NCBI GenBank assembly: GCA_035604135.1 | Contig: DATNJB010000084.1 | Coordinates: forward strand, 1 to 64,000 | Source of the DNA: Poindextera sp035604135 | Lineage (GTDB): Bacteria; Pseudomonadota; Alphaproteobacteria; Caulobacterales; Caulobacteraceae | Direction: 5' to 3' | DNA length: 64,000 nucleotides | Part shown: piece after piece, positions 49,267-58,164 of the stretch | Position numbering within the stretch: the first letter of the stretch is position 1 | Layout of the letters: each line of letters begins with the position of its first letter | Notes under the pieces: generated by a model | The model's input: only the letters and a program-made list of their open reading frames with translations | Databases searched by the model: none | What the model was told of the DNA's origin: nothing | Position numbers and translations under genes: made by a program

Positions 49267-50361
49267 TTAAGGCGCCGCCATCCCCAGACTGGCGGCGACG
49301 GCCGGATGGACGATCCTTCCGTCGAGCACGTTCAGGCCGTCACGCAAGCGCGGGTCGCGATCGAGCGCCTCGCGCCAGCCGCGATCGGCCAGCGCCAGCA
49401 CGAAGGGCAAGGTCGCGTTGTTGAGCGCATAGCCCGACGTGCGCGCCACCGCGCCCGGCATGTTGGTGACGCAATAGTGCACCACGCCCTCTTCGACGAA
49501 GGTCGGATCGTCGTGCGTCGTCGGTCGGCTGGTCTCGATGCAGCCCCCCTGGTCGATCGAGATGTCGACCACCACCGACCCCGGCCGCATGGTCCGGATC
49601 ATTCTGCGCGTGACCAGCTTCGGCGCCGAGGCGCCGGGCACCAGCACGGCGCCGATGATGAGGTCGGCGCGCGCGACCTCACGTTCGATGTTGTCCAGCG
49701 TGGCGTAGAGGGTCTGGATCTTGGAGCCGAACTGCAGGTCCAGCTCCATCAGCCGCCGCATCGAGTTGTCGATGACCGTGACCTGCGCTTCCAGCCCCAT
49801 GGCCATGCGCGCCGCATTGGTCCCCGAAACCCCGCCGCCCAGCACGAGCACCTTGGCCGCGGGCACGCCGGGGACCCCGCCCAGGAGCACGCCCGCCCCG
49901 CCCTGCTCCTTCTCCAGGCAATGGGCGCCCACCTGGATCGACATCCGCCCGGCCACCTCGCTCATCGGCGACAGCAGCGGCAGGCCGCCGCGGTCGTCGG
50001 TCACCGTCTCGTAGGCGATGGCGATCACGCCCGCCTTCATCAGCCCCTCGGCCTGCGCCCGGTCGGCGGCGAGATGCAGGTAGGTGAAGAGGACCTGGCC
50101 CGGCCGCAACCGAGCGATTTCCACGGCCTGCGGCTCCTTCACCTTCACGAGCAGTTCCGCCCGCGCGAAAACCTCGGCGGCGTCGGCGGCGATCTGGGCG
50201 CCGACCGCGGCGTAGGCGTCATCGCCATGGCCGATCCCGCCGCCGGCGCCGGTTTCGACCAGCACCTGATGGCCGCGGTGGGTGAGCTCGCGCACGCTGC
50301 CGGGCGTCAGGCCGACCCGGTGCTCCTGGACCTTGATCTCCTTGGGCGCGCCGACAAGCAT
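49267..50361 (-). CDS. ald: Alanine dehydrogenase
   Basis: A 364-residue NAD-dependent L-alanine dehydrogenase converting alanine to pyruvate and ammonia. The N-terminal MLVGAPKEIKVQEHRVGLTP and ELLVKVKEPQ contain the substrate-binding Arg and Lys; the Rossmann motif is VLVLGGGVSGTNAARMAMGL; and DISIDQGGCIETSRPTTH is a family signature. Length is typical. AAGGACG precedes the ATG. It is monocistronic, with a strong hairpin at its end. Confidence 0.95.
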   Translation of the reverse strand: MLVGAPKEIKVQEHRVGLTPGSVRELTHRGHQVLVETGAGGGIGHGDDAYAAVGAQIAADAAEVFARAELLVKVKEPQAVEIARLRPGQVLFTYLHLAADRAQAEGLMKAGVIAIAYETVTDDRGGLPLLSPMSEVAGRMSIQVGAHCLEKEQGGAGVLLGGVPGVPAAKVLVLGGGVSGTNAARMAMGLEAQVTVIDNSMRRLMELDLQFGSKIQTLYATLDNIEREVARADLIIGAVLVPGASAPKLVTRRMIRTMRPGSVVVDISIDQGGCIETSRPTTHDDPTFVEEGVVHYCVTNMPGAVARTSGYALNNATLPFVLALADRGWREALDRDPRLRDGLNVLDGRIVHPAVAASLGMAAP

Positions 50362-50609
50362 CTTGCGTCCTTACCTGCCAACGCTGACGCTCGAAAGGGC
50401 GTGAAGGCGAAGGTCGCTCCGACGACGCCTTCTTAGCCCGCGCCGGGGGCGAAATGAACCGGACGAGCCGCGCCGCCCGGCGCTTTTCCGGCCGGACATC
50501 CGAATTTTCAACTCGACGGCGGGGCCAATCTCGGGCTGAACAGTCCGACGCCCGGGGCGCAAGTCCCACGTCGGCGTTTCGCAAGCGATTCGAGAGACCG
50601 AAGGATTCA

Positions 50610-51011
50610 ATGGATAGGATATTGCCTCAGCCCACCCCGGAGACGCAGCACTTCTGGGATGGATGCAAGGCGGGCGAGCTTCGCCTGCAGCGCTGCGACG
50701 ACTGCGCGAAAGCCTACTTTCCGCCCCGGCCGTTTTGTCCGGTCTGCGGTTCGCGCAGCGTTTCCGTCTTCGCCGCCAGCGGCAAGGGCGTGCTCTGGAG
50801 CTACGTGATCAACCACCGGCCGCGGCCCGACATGGGAACCGAGCCACACTCGATCGCCGTGGTGAAGCTCGCGGAAGGCCCGCAGATGATGACCAACATC
50901 ATAGGCTGCCCGCAGACCCCAGAGGCGCTCAGGCTCGACATGCCCGTCGAGGTCAAGTTCCAGGATTTCGGCGCGATCGCTCTGCCGTTGTTCCAGCCGG
51001 CGGGAGCTTAA
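50610..51011 (+). CDS. DUF35 zinc-ribbon/OB-fold protein
   Basis: A 133-residue protein with an N-terminal rubredoxin-like zinc ribbon (C-x2-C in LQRCDDCAKAYF and C-x2-C in FCPVCGSRSV) and a C-terminal OB fold. Such proteins pair with thiolase-fold partners and bind acyl-CoA. AAGGATTCA precedes the ATG at 50610; a longer frame from 50454 is low-complexity. The partner thiolase-like gene starts 6 nt after its stop. Ltp2/ChsH2-type retro-aldolase complexes in steroid side-chain degradation have the same two-gene make-up, which suggests but does not prove a similar role. Confidence 0.88.
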   Translation: MDRILPQPTPETQHFWDGCKAGELRLQRCDDCAKAYFPPRPFCPVCGSRSVSVFAASGKGVLWSYVINHRPRPDMGTEPHSIAVVKLAEGPQMMTNIIGCPQTPEALRLDMPVEVKFQDFGAIALPLFQPAGA

Positions 51012-51016
51012 GGTCC

Positions 51017-52165
51017 ATGAAACAGAAGACAGTTGCGGTCGTCGGGGCCGCCGAGACCACCGAGATGGGCCGTATCCCCGACGTGTCGGCCATCCAGCTG
51101 CACGCGGACGCGGCGTTGAACACGTTGAAGGACGCGGGACTGAAACCCTCCGACATCGACGGCGTCGCGACCGCGGGCCTCAGCCCGACCGAGCTCGCCT
51201 ACTACCTCGGAATCACGCCGACCTACGCCGACGGCACCAGCGTCGGGGGGTGCTCCTTCATGCTGCACGTTCGCCACGCGGCGGCGGCGATCAACGAGGG
51301 GCTCTGCAACACGGTCCTGATCACTCACGGCGAGAGCGGGCGCTCCCGCGTCGGCGCCGGCGGATTCCGTGGCGGCGGCGGCAATTCGAGCCTGGCCGGC
51401 CAGTTCGAGCAGCCCTACGGTCCGGTCGGACCGCCCTCGATGTTCACCGTGCCGGCGCTGCGCTACCTGAAGACCTACGGCCTGACGGAAGAGGACCTTG
51501 CCTGGCCGGCGGTCATCCAGCGCGAATGGGCGGCGATGAACCCGCGCGCCTCGATGAAGGATCCGATCACGCTCGACGACGTGCTGAACGCGCGGATGAT
51601 CGCCTACCCGTTCACGCTTCTGATGTGCTGCCTGGTCACCGACGGCGGCGGCGCGCTGATCCTGACCAGCGCCGAGCGGGCGAAGGACTTCCCGCAAAAG
51701 CCGATCTACATCGTCGGAACCGGCGAGAGCGTCGAGACGCCGATGGTGAGCCAGATGGAGGACTTCACCTCGTCGAAGGCGTTCCGCGTGTCCGGCAAGA
51801 AGGCGTTCGCCGAGGCCGGCATCAGCCACGACGACGTGGATCACCTGATGATCTACGACGCGTTCTCGCACCTGCCGCTGTACGGGCTCGAGGATCTCGG
51901 CTTCTGCAAGCCGGGCGAGGCGGCGGCGTTCATCCGTGAGCGGAACACGGCGCCTGGCGGCAAGCTGCCGCTGAACACCAACGGCGGCGGGCTCTCCTAC
52001 ATGCACTCGGGCATGTACGGCATGTACGCCATGCAGGAGAGCATCCGGCAGCTGCGCGGTGTGGCCCCGGCGCAGGTCCCGGACGCGAAGATCTCGATCG
52101 CGCACGGCGTCGGCGGCATGTTCGGCGCCTCGGGCACGATTGTGTTCTCGAACGAGCCTGGCTGA
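51017..52165 (+). CDS. Thiolase-fold lipid-transfer (SCP-x/Ltp-like) protein
   Basis: A 382-residue thiolase-superfamily protein of the SCP-x/Ltp type. The N-terminal AVVGAAETTEMGRI and SVGGCSFMLHVRHAAAAI match the fold, and the C-terminal half has NTNGGGLSYMHSGMYGMYAM and IAHGVGGMFGASGTIVF. The usual CxS and GHP catalytic motifs of true thiolases are altered, as in aldolase-type members. The ATG at 51017 follows AGGTCC. Together with the DUF35 protein it probably forms one complex acting on a CoA thioester. Confidence 0.88.
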   Translation: MKQKTVAVVGAAETTEMGRIPDVSAIQLHADAALNTLKDAGLKPSDIDGVATAGLSPTELAYYLGITPTYADGTSVGGCSFMLHVRHAAAAINEGLCNTVLITHGESGRSRVGAGGFRGGGGNSSLAGQFEQPYGPVGPPSMFTVPALRYLKTYGLTEEDLAWPAVIQREWAAMNPRASMKDPITLDDVLNARMIAYPFTLLMCCLVTDGGGALILTSAERAKDFPQKPIYIVGTGESVETPMVSQMEDFTSSKAFRVSGKKAFAEAGISHDDVDHLMIYDAFSHLPLYGLEDLGFCKPGEAAAFIRERNTAPGGKLPLNTNGGGLSYMHSGMYGMYAMQESIRQLRGVAPAQVPDAKISIAHGVGGMFGASGTIVFSNEPG

Positions 52166-52223
52166 GAGGCGCTTCGGCCGAGCTGGGTCTAGGGGTAAGG
52201 TCCCCCAGGCCTCAGGATCCATC

Positions 52224-53102
52224 GTGGCGCGCACTGGGCGACACAAGCGCAGCGGGAGAGTCGCGGTCGTGGTGACAGCGGCGGCCGTCACGCTTGGCGG
52301 CTGCGCGGCGCTCGAGTTCCGCCACGCGCTGTTCGGCGACGGCCAGAACTGCGACTGGCCGGGCCTCTATGACCCGGCGGCGAGAGCCAACGCCGCTTCG
52401 CTCACCACCCTGCCGCTCGACCCGTTCGGCAAGCCGGAGACCGGCTGGGCGATCTACGCGCCGGCCGTCGCGCAAGCGACAAAGACGGCGTGCCCGGCCA
52501 CGACGCCCGCGTTCGCCTGGGCGCTGGCCTACTGGCAGTTCCGGCATGGCCTGACCCCGCACGGCGCGGTCGATCTGCCGACCTTCGCGGCCATGAAGAA
52601 CGAATGGCAGCAGAGGCGTCCGTTCGTGCGCCTGCGCGAGAGCGGGGTCTGCCCGGACCCGCCGACCGCGCTGGCGACGCTGACGCCGGAGGAGAGCCGC
52701 GCCGACAAGCCGGTGCAGCTTAGGCCCGACGCGCTGGCGGCGCTCCGGCGGATGGTCGCGGCCGCGCGGCGGGAGAACGGCGAGATCGCGGCCGATCCGC
52801 CGCTGTTGACCGCCTTCTCCGGTTTCCGCGATCCGGCGGCCGACGCCGCGCGCTGCGCGGCTGAGCAGAACTGCCAGGGCCTGGTCCGCGCCGAGTGCTC
52901 GGCCCACCGGACCGGGCTCGCCGTCGATCTCGACCTGGGCGCAGCGCCCGGGTTTGCCGCCGATTCTTCGGACGACGCCAACCGGCTCTACCAGACGCAA
53001 ACGCCCGCCTACCGCTGGCTGGTCGCCAACGCCGGCCGCTTCGGCTTCGTCAACTACGTCTACGAGCCCTGGCACTGGGAATGGACCGGCGCTCAGCCCT
53101 GA
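52224..53102 (+). CDS. Lipoprotein D-alanyl-D-alanine carboxypeptidase family (VanY-like, M15)
   Basis: A 292-residue M15-type metallopeptidase. A lipoprotein signal ends in VTLGGCAAL (lipid-modified C27). The catalytic domain at the C-terminus has SAHRTGLAVDLDL and EPWHWEW, the HxxxxxxD and HxW zinc motifs of VanY/DacB-type peptidases. The N-terminal half is a Cys-containing region of unknown role. GTG at 52224 with AGGA upstream is chosen; the longer frame from 52059 overlaps the previous gene. It would trim peptidoglycan peptides at the outer or inner membrane. Confidence 0.85.
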   Translation: MARTGRHKRSGRVAVVVTAAAVTLGGCAALEFRHALFGDGQNCDWPGLYDPAARANAASLTTLPLDPFGKPETGWAIYAPAVAQATKTACPATTPAFAWALAYWQFRHGLTPHGAVDLPTFAAMKNEWQQRRPFVRLRESGVCPDPPTALATLTPEESRADKPVQLRPDALAALRRMVAAARRENGEIAADPPLLTAFSGFRDPAADAARCAAEQNCQGLVRAECSAHRTGLAVDLDLGAAPGFAADSSDDANRLYQTQTPAYRWLVANAGRFGFVNYVYEPWHWEWTGAQP

Positions 53103-53481
53103 GCGCCGCCTTGGCCTTCGCCGCCTGGACCATTTCATCGGCTTTCAACCGCGCGATGCGCTCGATCAACGCCTCGGGAACCGGCTCGCCGAGCGCGAAG
53201 CGGATGGTCCCCTTGCTGCGTCCGTACCGGGACAGGTCCTCGCCCAGCGCCGCCTCGGCCTGCGCCCCGATCGGATAGAGCGAATAATGCTCCGCCCAGG
53301 CCGCGAAAAAGATCGCGATCCGCCCAGCGACCCGGTAGGCGGGGATCTTGTAGGAGATCACCTCTTCGGCCTCCGGCGGCAGCGCCCCACAGATCGCGGC
53401 CCGGACGGTCGTGAGCGCTCGGCGGGCCGCGGGCGGCCGGGCGGCGATGTAGGCGTCGACGGCGGCGGACGGTTTGGGCAT
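53050..53481 (-). CDS. DUF1801 family protein
   Basis: A 143-residue DUF1801 (YdhG-like) protein with AVDAYIAARPPAARRALTTV, then EEVISYKIPAYRVAGRIAIFF and HYSLYP, the family core. Family members resemble iron-chaperone frataxin-like folds, but their role is unsettled. The basic C-terminal tail (about residues 125-143) overlaps the end of the VanY gene on the other strand by 53 nt. The ATG at 53481 is the conserved start. Confidence 0.85.
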   Translation of the reverse strand: MPKPSAAVDAYIAARPPAARRALTTVRAAICGALPPEAEEVISYKIPAYRVAGRIAIFFAAWAEHYSLYPIGAQAEAALGEDLSRYGRSKGTIRFALGEPVPEALIERIARLKADEMVQAAKAKAALRAERRSIPSARARRRS

Positions 53482-53537
53482 GCCTTGGTCCTCTTCAGGC
53501 AAGGACGCGTCGGCTGGCGAAGGGCCGACAAAGCGCG

Positions 53538-54041
53538 TCAGAACATCGGCTCGAGGGCGCGGCGCTTCTTCCGCTTCGGCCGCTGCCAAAGCACCCCCGG
53601 ATAGCCCTTGAGCGGACTGAGCGGTTCGCCCGACCAAGCCCAGTCGGCGCGCTCGTGCATGAACATGTGGTAGCGCGTGTCGCGGCCGGTGCGCTAGGAG
53701 AACAGCGCGCGGGGGATGTTGACCATCTTGGGCGCGCGCGGGCGCTCGTAGGTCACTGGCGTTCCGCACAGCCGGCAGAAACTGCGCGCCGTCCCCGTCT
53801 CGCGATCCTCGTAGCGGCTCAGGGTCCCTGCGCCCTTGAGGATGCGGAAGCGGCTCTTCCAGCTCCCGACGTAGGTGGCGTAGGCGCAGCCCTGGGCATG
53901 GCGGCTCGCCGCCGAGTGGTCGTGCCAGGCCCAAACGGCGGGGACATCGATCTCGACCACCACCGCGCCGCAGACGCACTGGCCCCTGGCCCGCGACGGC
54001 GCGGCCTTACGGACCTTCTGTGGAGTCTCCGGTTGTCGCAT
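53538..54041 (-). pseudogene. GFA-family (glutathione-dependent formaldehyde-activating-like) gene with internal TAG
   Basis: A zinc-binding GFA-domain protein. Cysteines are in RGQCVCGAVVVEI, HAQGCAYATYV and SFCRLCGTPVTYE, the family order. After NIPRALFS the frame meets TAG (53694-53696, codon 116). Reading on in the same frame gives RTGRDTRYHMFMHERADWAW and PLSPLKGYPGVLWQRPKRKK, typical GFA C-terminal sequence, to a natural TGA at 53538. The stop is therefore a nonsense change in an otherwise intact 167-residue frame. It is either a real mutation or a base-call error. Confidence 0.8.
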
Positions 54042-54116
54042 GCGGGCCTCGGGCGATTTGAGCGTGGCGCAAGCCTACCCTAGTGTGGCCGTGGAACCTG
54101 TCAGCATCCGGCAGCC

Positions 54117-54758
54117 ATGGTCGACGACCCCAGCGACTTCCGCAGCCAGCGGCGCGCCGGCATCGCCGCGATCGCGATCGGTGCGGTGGTCGCGGTCGGC
54201 CTCTGGATCGCCATCACCGACTACGCGCCGCCGCTCGCCGGCGTGGAGACGCTGGGCGCGCGGATGCTGTTCACCCTGAAATGCTGGGCGCTCGCCATCC
54301 TGTTCTGCCTGGTGAGCGGGGTCGAGGCCGTCGCGCACGAGCGGCTCGTCTCGCCAGCGTTCGATCCGCTGGCCGGGTTCGAGACCCGCCGTCTCCGCGT
54401 CAACAAGCAGTACCTGCAGAACACGCTCGAGCAGTCGGTGGTCTTCACCGCCGCGATCTTCGGGTTGGCGGCCTATTCACCGAGCGGTCCGGCGATGCGC
54501 GCGGTGGTCGCGACGGCCGTCATCTGGGTCGCGGGTCGGTTCACGTTCTGGCTCGGCTATCACCGAAGCGCGGCGATGCGCGGGCTCGGCGCGCCCAGCA
54601 TGGCTCTCAGCATGCTGGTGCTGATCTATGTCGGGTGGCGGTTCGGCGATGAGCTCGCCGGCCCTCCCGGCGGCGCCATTCCGGTCGCCGCGTTCCTCGC
54701 CATCGAAGGCGTTCTGTTCTGGGCGACGCGGCCGGCGAAGGGCGGGGACGCCGCCTAG
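54117..54758 (+). CDS. MAPEG-family membrane protein
   Basis: A 213-residue integral membrane protein with four to five hydrophobic segments. RVNKQYLQNTLEQSVVFTAA and GRFTFWLGYHRSAAMRGLG match the MAPEG family (membrane proteins in eicosanoid and glutathione metabolism), whose bacterial members are mostly uncharacterised. The ATG at 54117 is the first in frame. It converges with the TPR-like gene, overlapping it by 4 nt. Confidence 0.82.
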   Translation: MVDDPSDFRSQRRAGIAAIAIGAVVAVGLWIAITDYAPPLAGVETLGARMLFTLKCWALAILFCLVSGVEAVAHERLVSPAFDPLAGFETRRLRVNKQYLQNTLEQSVVFTAAIFGLAAYSPSGPAMRAVVATAVIWVAGRFTFWLGYHRSAAMRGLGAPSMALSMLVLIYVGWRFGDELAGPPGGAIPVAAFLAIEGVLFWATRPAKGGDAA

Positions 54759-55381
54759 CGCTTCGCGCACTGGGCGCGATCGCCCGCCTTGCAGGCCTTG
54801 ACCGCAGCTTGCCAGGCCGCTTGCGCGGCGGCGGCCTGTGCCTGCTGCGCCTGCACGCCGGCCTGATAGGCGGCCATCTGGGCGGCGTAGTCCTGGGCGT
54901 TCGCCTCTTTCGCCTGTTGATAGGCGGCAAGCTGGGTCTGGTAGCTCGCCTGGCTGGCCGCGAGCTCGGCGGCCACCGACGCATTGCGCGCGGCGACGGC
55001 GGCGTTGAGCGAGCGGTCGGTGTTGATCGTCGGGCCATGCGGCGCCGGCACGTCGGCATGCTCGGCGTAGTTGCGCACCCGTTCGGCTTCGACATCGCCC
55101 GGCTGCATGGCGAGCGCCTGCTTGGCGTCGGCGAGCGCGTCCGCGCTTCGGCCCAGCAGCAGATAAGCCTGCGCGCGCCGGACGAGCGCGATCTCCTGGT
55201 CGGCGGGGCTCAGCATTCGCGAATCCAGCGCCGCGCTCAACAGCCGGACGGCGGCGCCGTCGTCATGGCGGTTCAGTGCGCCTACCCCATCCGCCAGGTC
55301 CGCGACCGGATCGGCGACCGCGGTGGTCGCCAGCAGGGCCGCAACAAAGGCGGCGGCCGGCGCATAAGCTCTCATCGGCAT
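54755..55381 (-). CDS. Exported TPR-like protein
   Basis: A 208-residue protein with a signal peptide (AYAPAAAFVAALLATTAVA, cleaved near ADP). A tetratricopeptide-like helical pair follows (about residues 35-95: DQEIALVRRAQAYLLLGRS, ADALADAKQALAMQPGDVEA), then an Ala/Gln-rich predicted coiled coil (about 130-195) with repeated AAYQ motifs, and a short Cys-containing tail. Starts at 55381 and 55375 are equally plausible. Function is unknown; a periplasmic scaffold role is inferred. Confidence 0.78.
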   Translation of the reverse strand: MPMRAYAPAAAFVAALLATTAVADPVADLADGVGALNRHDDGAAVRLLSAALDSRMLSPADQEIALVRRAQAYLLLGRSADALADAKQALAMQPGDVEAERVRNYAEHADVPAPHGPTINTDRSLNAAVAARNASVAAELAASQASYQTQLAAYQQAKEANAQDYAAQMAAYQAGVQAQQAQAAAAQAAWQAAVKACKAGDRAQCAKR

Positions 55382-55559
55382 TCGTCTTCTTCAGCTCGAG
55401 GCTCACACGGCCAACGAGCGTCGCCATGATCGAGGTCAATTTGGCTTCGGTATGGCGGCGCCGATCGGTCGCGACACCATCCTCGTCATCTGTTGGATCG
55501 CGCCCGTTCGTGGTTCAAAGAGGCAGCGCCAAGCGCGAAGCGATCTCATGGGGCCGGCT

Positions 55560-56804
55560 ATGACGACGACCGAAACGGTGATCCACGCGGGCGTGCTGCT
55601 GGCCGAGCCTGGCCAGCCGGCGAAGCGGGCGCAGAGCATTCGCATTGCGGGCGGCAGGATCGCCGATATCGCCGACGGCTTCGCCGAGCCGCCGGAGGGC
55701 GGGCGGGTCATCGACCTGAAGGACCGCTTCGTCCTGCCCGGCCTGATCGACTGCCACGTTCACCTGACGATGCAATTCGGCCCCGGCTATCGCATGGCCG
55801 CGGTCGAGGACTCCGACCCGAAGATCGGCCTGAACGGCGCCCACCGTGCGCGGCTCACGCTCGAGGCCGGCTTCACTACCGTGCGCGACGTGGGCGCGCA
55901 GAAGCCCGACGTCATCTTCGCGCTGCGCGAAGCGATCGCCGAGGGCAAGATTCCCGGCCCCCGGGTGCTGTGCGTCGGCTCGATCCTCTCGCCGACCGGC
56001 GGGCACGGCCAGGTCTACGGCTTCCGCCGCGACGTCTGCGCCTGCGTCCAATCCGGGCTAGGTGTCTGCGACGGCGTCGACGAGTGCCGCAAGGCCGTGC
56101 GCCGGCAGGTCGCCATGGGCGCCGACGCGATCAAGATCGTCGCCACCGGCGGGGTGCTGTCGAACATCGCCGCCGGCATCGACCAGCAGTTCACCGACGA
56201 GGAGATCCGCACGCTGGTCGACACCGCCCACCATCTCGGCAAGCGCATTTCCGCCCACGCCCACGGCACAGCGGGCATTAACGCCGCCCTGAAGGCCGGC
56301 ATCGACTCGATCGAGCACGGCAGCTTCATGGACGATACGTCGATCAAGCTGTTCCTCGAGAGGGGCGCGTTCCACACGCCGACGGTGATCGCCGGGATGA
56401 CGGCGCTGGAGTTCGCCAAGGCCGGCGGGGTGATGCCGCCGGCGCAGGCGGAGAAGGCGTTCCAGGTCGGCGAGCGGATCCGGACGGCGCTGACGAAGTC
56501 GTACCAGGCCGGCGTGAAGATCAGCTTCGGCACCGACATGGGCGTTGGCCCGCACGGCGAGAACGCACGCGAGTTCGGCTACATGGTCGAGTGCGGCGTG
56601 ACGCCCGCCGACGCGATCAAGGCCGCGACCGTGACGGCGTCCGAGCTGCTGAACATCACCGACCTGACCGGCACGATCGCCGCCGGCAAGTCAGCCGACA
56701 TCATCGCCGTCGCCGGCGATCCCTTGAGCGATGTCACCGAGCTGCAGCGCGTCGGCTTCGTCATGGCCCGCGGCGAGGTGGCGAAGGGCCTGGTGGCGGC
56801 ATGA
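55560..56804 (+). CDS. Metal-dependent amidohydrolase (imidazolonepropionase/prolidase-like)
   Basis: A 414-residue amidohydrolase-superfamily enzyme of the type annotated as imidazolonepropionase-like or Xaa-Pro dipeptidase-like. Metal residues are in LIDCHVHLTM (HxH), DAIKIVATGG (carboxylated Lys), ISAHAHGTAG and SIEHGSFMD (His), and SFGTDMG (Asp). Starts at 55548 or 55560 both fit; the latter matches the domain. Its stop overlaps the alpha/beta-hydrolase start (ATGA). Relatives hydrolyse N-acyl or carbamoyl dipeptides; the substrate here is unknown. Confidence 0.9.
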   Translation: MTTTETVIHAGVLLAEPGQPAKRAQSIRIAGGRIADIADGFAEPPEGGRVIDLKDRFVLPGLIDCHVHLTMQFGPGYRMAAVEDSDPKIGLNGAHRARLTLEAGFTTVRDVGAQKPDVIFALREAIAEGKIPGPRVLCVGSILSPTGGHGQVYGFRRDVCACVQSGLGVCDGVDECRKAVRRQVAMGADAIKIVATGGVLSNIAAGIDQQFTDEEIRTLVDTAHHLGKRISAHAHGTAGINAALKAGIDSIEHGSFMDDTSIKLFLERGAFHTPTVIAGMTALEFAKAGGVMPPAQAEKAFQVGERIRTALTKSYQAGVKISFGTDMGVGPHGENAREFGYMVECGVTPADAIKAATVTASELLNITDLTGTIAAGKSADIIAVAGDPLSDVTELQRVGFVMARGEVAKGLVAA

Positions 56805-57661
56805 CCAAGGCCTACGCCGAGCACTATCTGGCCACCGCCGACGGGCCTCGGGTGCACTACCGCGTCTACGAGCCGCAAGGTCAGGCCGCCGGCGCGCCGG
56901 CGCTCTGCCTGCCGGGGCTCACGCGCAACGAGCGGGATTTCGAGGAGCTGGCGCCGATGATCGCCCGCCTCGGGCGCCGCGTGGTCGTGGCAACGCCGCG
57001 GGGCCGCGGTCTCTCTGATCCCGACTCCCAGCCCGAGCGCTACGCGCCGCCGGTCTATGTCGGCGACGTCCTGGCGCTGCTCGACGCGCTGGCGATCGAG
57101 CGGGCGGTCTTCATCGGCACCTCCATGGGTGGACTGATGACCATGATCGCTGCGGCGAGCGCGCCGCAGCGCCTGGCCGGCGCGGTGCTGAACGACGTCG
57201 GCCCGGAGATCGACCCGGTTGGGCTCGCGCGCATCCGCTCCTATGCCGGCGTGCCGAAGACCGCCTCGGCCTGGGCGGAAGCCGGAGCGCTCTGCCGGGA
57301 CATCAACGGATCGGCGTTTCCGGACGAGGGTGGCGACTTCTGGGAGACGTTCGCGCGCCGCATCTTCCGCGAAACCGGGCCGGGACGCCTCGAGCTGGAC
57401 TATGATCCCAGGATCGCCGGGACCGTCGCCGAGGGTCCGGCGCCCGACCTTTGGCCGCTGTTCGACGCGCTGAAGCCCATCCCCACCCTGGCCATACGCG
57501 GTGCGATCTCGGACGTCTTGATGACCTCGACGCTGGCCGAGATGCAGCAGCGTAAGCCCAACTTGACGACCGCGAGCGTGCCGCGCGTCGGCCACGCGCC
57601 GTTCATGACCGAACCCGCCGCCTGGGCCGCGCTGAGCGCCTTCCTGGGCCAGGTCCCTTAA
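56801..57661 (+). CDS. Alpha/beta-hydrolase
   Basis: A 286-residue alpha/beta-hydrolase. The nucleophile elbow is FIGTSMGGLMT (Ser), the acid is the Asp in IRGAISDVLM, and the His is in VGHAPFMTEP. The oxyanion strand is LCLPGLTRNERDF. It starts at 56801 overlapping the amidohydrolase stop (ATGA), so the two enzymes probably act in one pathway. The substrate is unknown. Confidence 0.9.
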   Translation: MTKAYAEHYLATADGPRVHYRVYEPQGQAAGAPALCLPGLTRNERDFEELAPMIARLGRRVVVATPRGRGLSDPDSQPERYAPPVYVGDVLALLDALAIERAVFIGTSMGGLMTMIAAASAPQRLAGAVLNDVGPEIDPVGLARIRSYAGVPKTASAWAEAGALCRDINGSAFPDEGGDFWETFARRIFRETGPGRLELDYDPRIAGTVAEGPAPDLWPLFDALKPIPTLAIRGAISDVLMTSTLAEMQQRKPNLTTASVPRVGHAPFMTEPAAWAALSAFLGQVP

Positions 57662-57915
57662 GCCGCGGCCTTACGTAGCGCGCGGCGTCCCTCGAGCGTG
57701 AGCACCACCACGGGCGCCCCGCCATCGCGTCGGCGCTGGACGAGGCCGCGGTCGACGGCGTCTTCCCACACGGTGAGCCTGGGGCACGAGGTGCGCCAGA
57801 CGTCCATGACCTCGGCATAGGCGCGCGGCTCGGCGTCGAGCCAGTGCAGGAAGTCGAGGATGAGCGGCTGGATGATGGCGTCCGGGCTTACGCCGGCCGC
57901 GCCTGGGGTCTGCAT
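57658..57915 (-). CDS. Small winged-helix-like protein, unknown
   Basis: An 85-residue protein: an N-terminal helix (DAIIQPLILDFLHWLDAEPR), then EVMDVWRTSCPRLTVWEDAV and LVQRRRDGGAPVVVLTLEGR, which looks like a recognition helix followed by a beta-wing. The ATG at 57915 has GGAG 7 nt upstream; 57921 is an alternative. Its end overlaps the alpha/beta-hydrolase gene by 4 nt on the opposite strand. DNA binding is inferred from the predicted fold only. Confidence 0.72.
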   Translation of the reverse strand: MQTPGAAGVSPDAIIQPLILDFLHWLDAEPRAYAEVMDVWRTSCPRLTVWEDAVDRGLVQRRRDGGAPVVVLTLEGRRALRKAAA

Positions 57916-58047
57916 GACCATTCTCCTGCGCGCCAACAGACGGGGCGCACAGGGCCCCGACGCGTCGCTATGCGCCTTGAGCTATTCCCGCGCAGCCGGG
58001 TTTGCAAGAGAACCGGGCTGCAGCGCGTCAGCCTAGAGGTCCGAATG

Positions 58048-58129
58048 AACCACAGAGGGCACGAAGGACACGAAGAAGAGGCGAGCCCGGTGCAGCCCGC
58101 CCATCGTGCCCTTTGTGTCCTTTGTGGTT
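58048..58129. repeat. Long inverted-repeat element, copy 3
   Basis: The left arm aaccacagagggcacgaagg begins at 58048 and the right arm ctttgtgtcctttgtggtt ends at 58129. It is followed by a GC-rich hairpin (CGCCGCC/GGCGGCG, about 58140-58157). The element is downstream of the second sugar transporter on the minus strand. Confidence 0.7.
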
Positions 58130-58164
58130 GAAAAGGACCGCGCCGCCTGGCGGCGGCATCAGCG

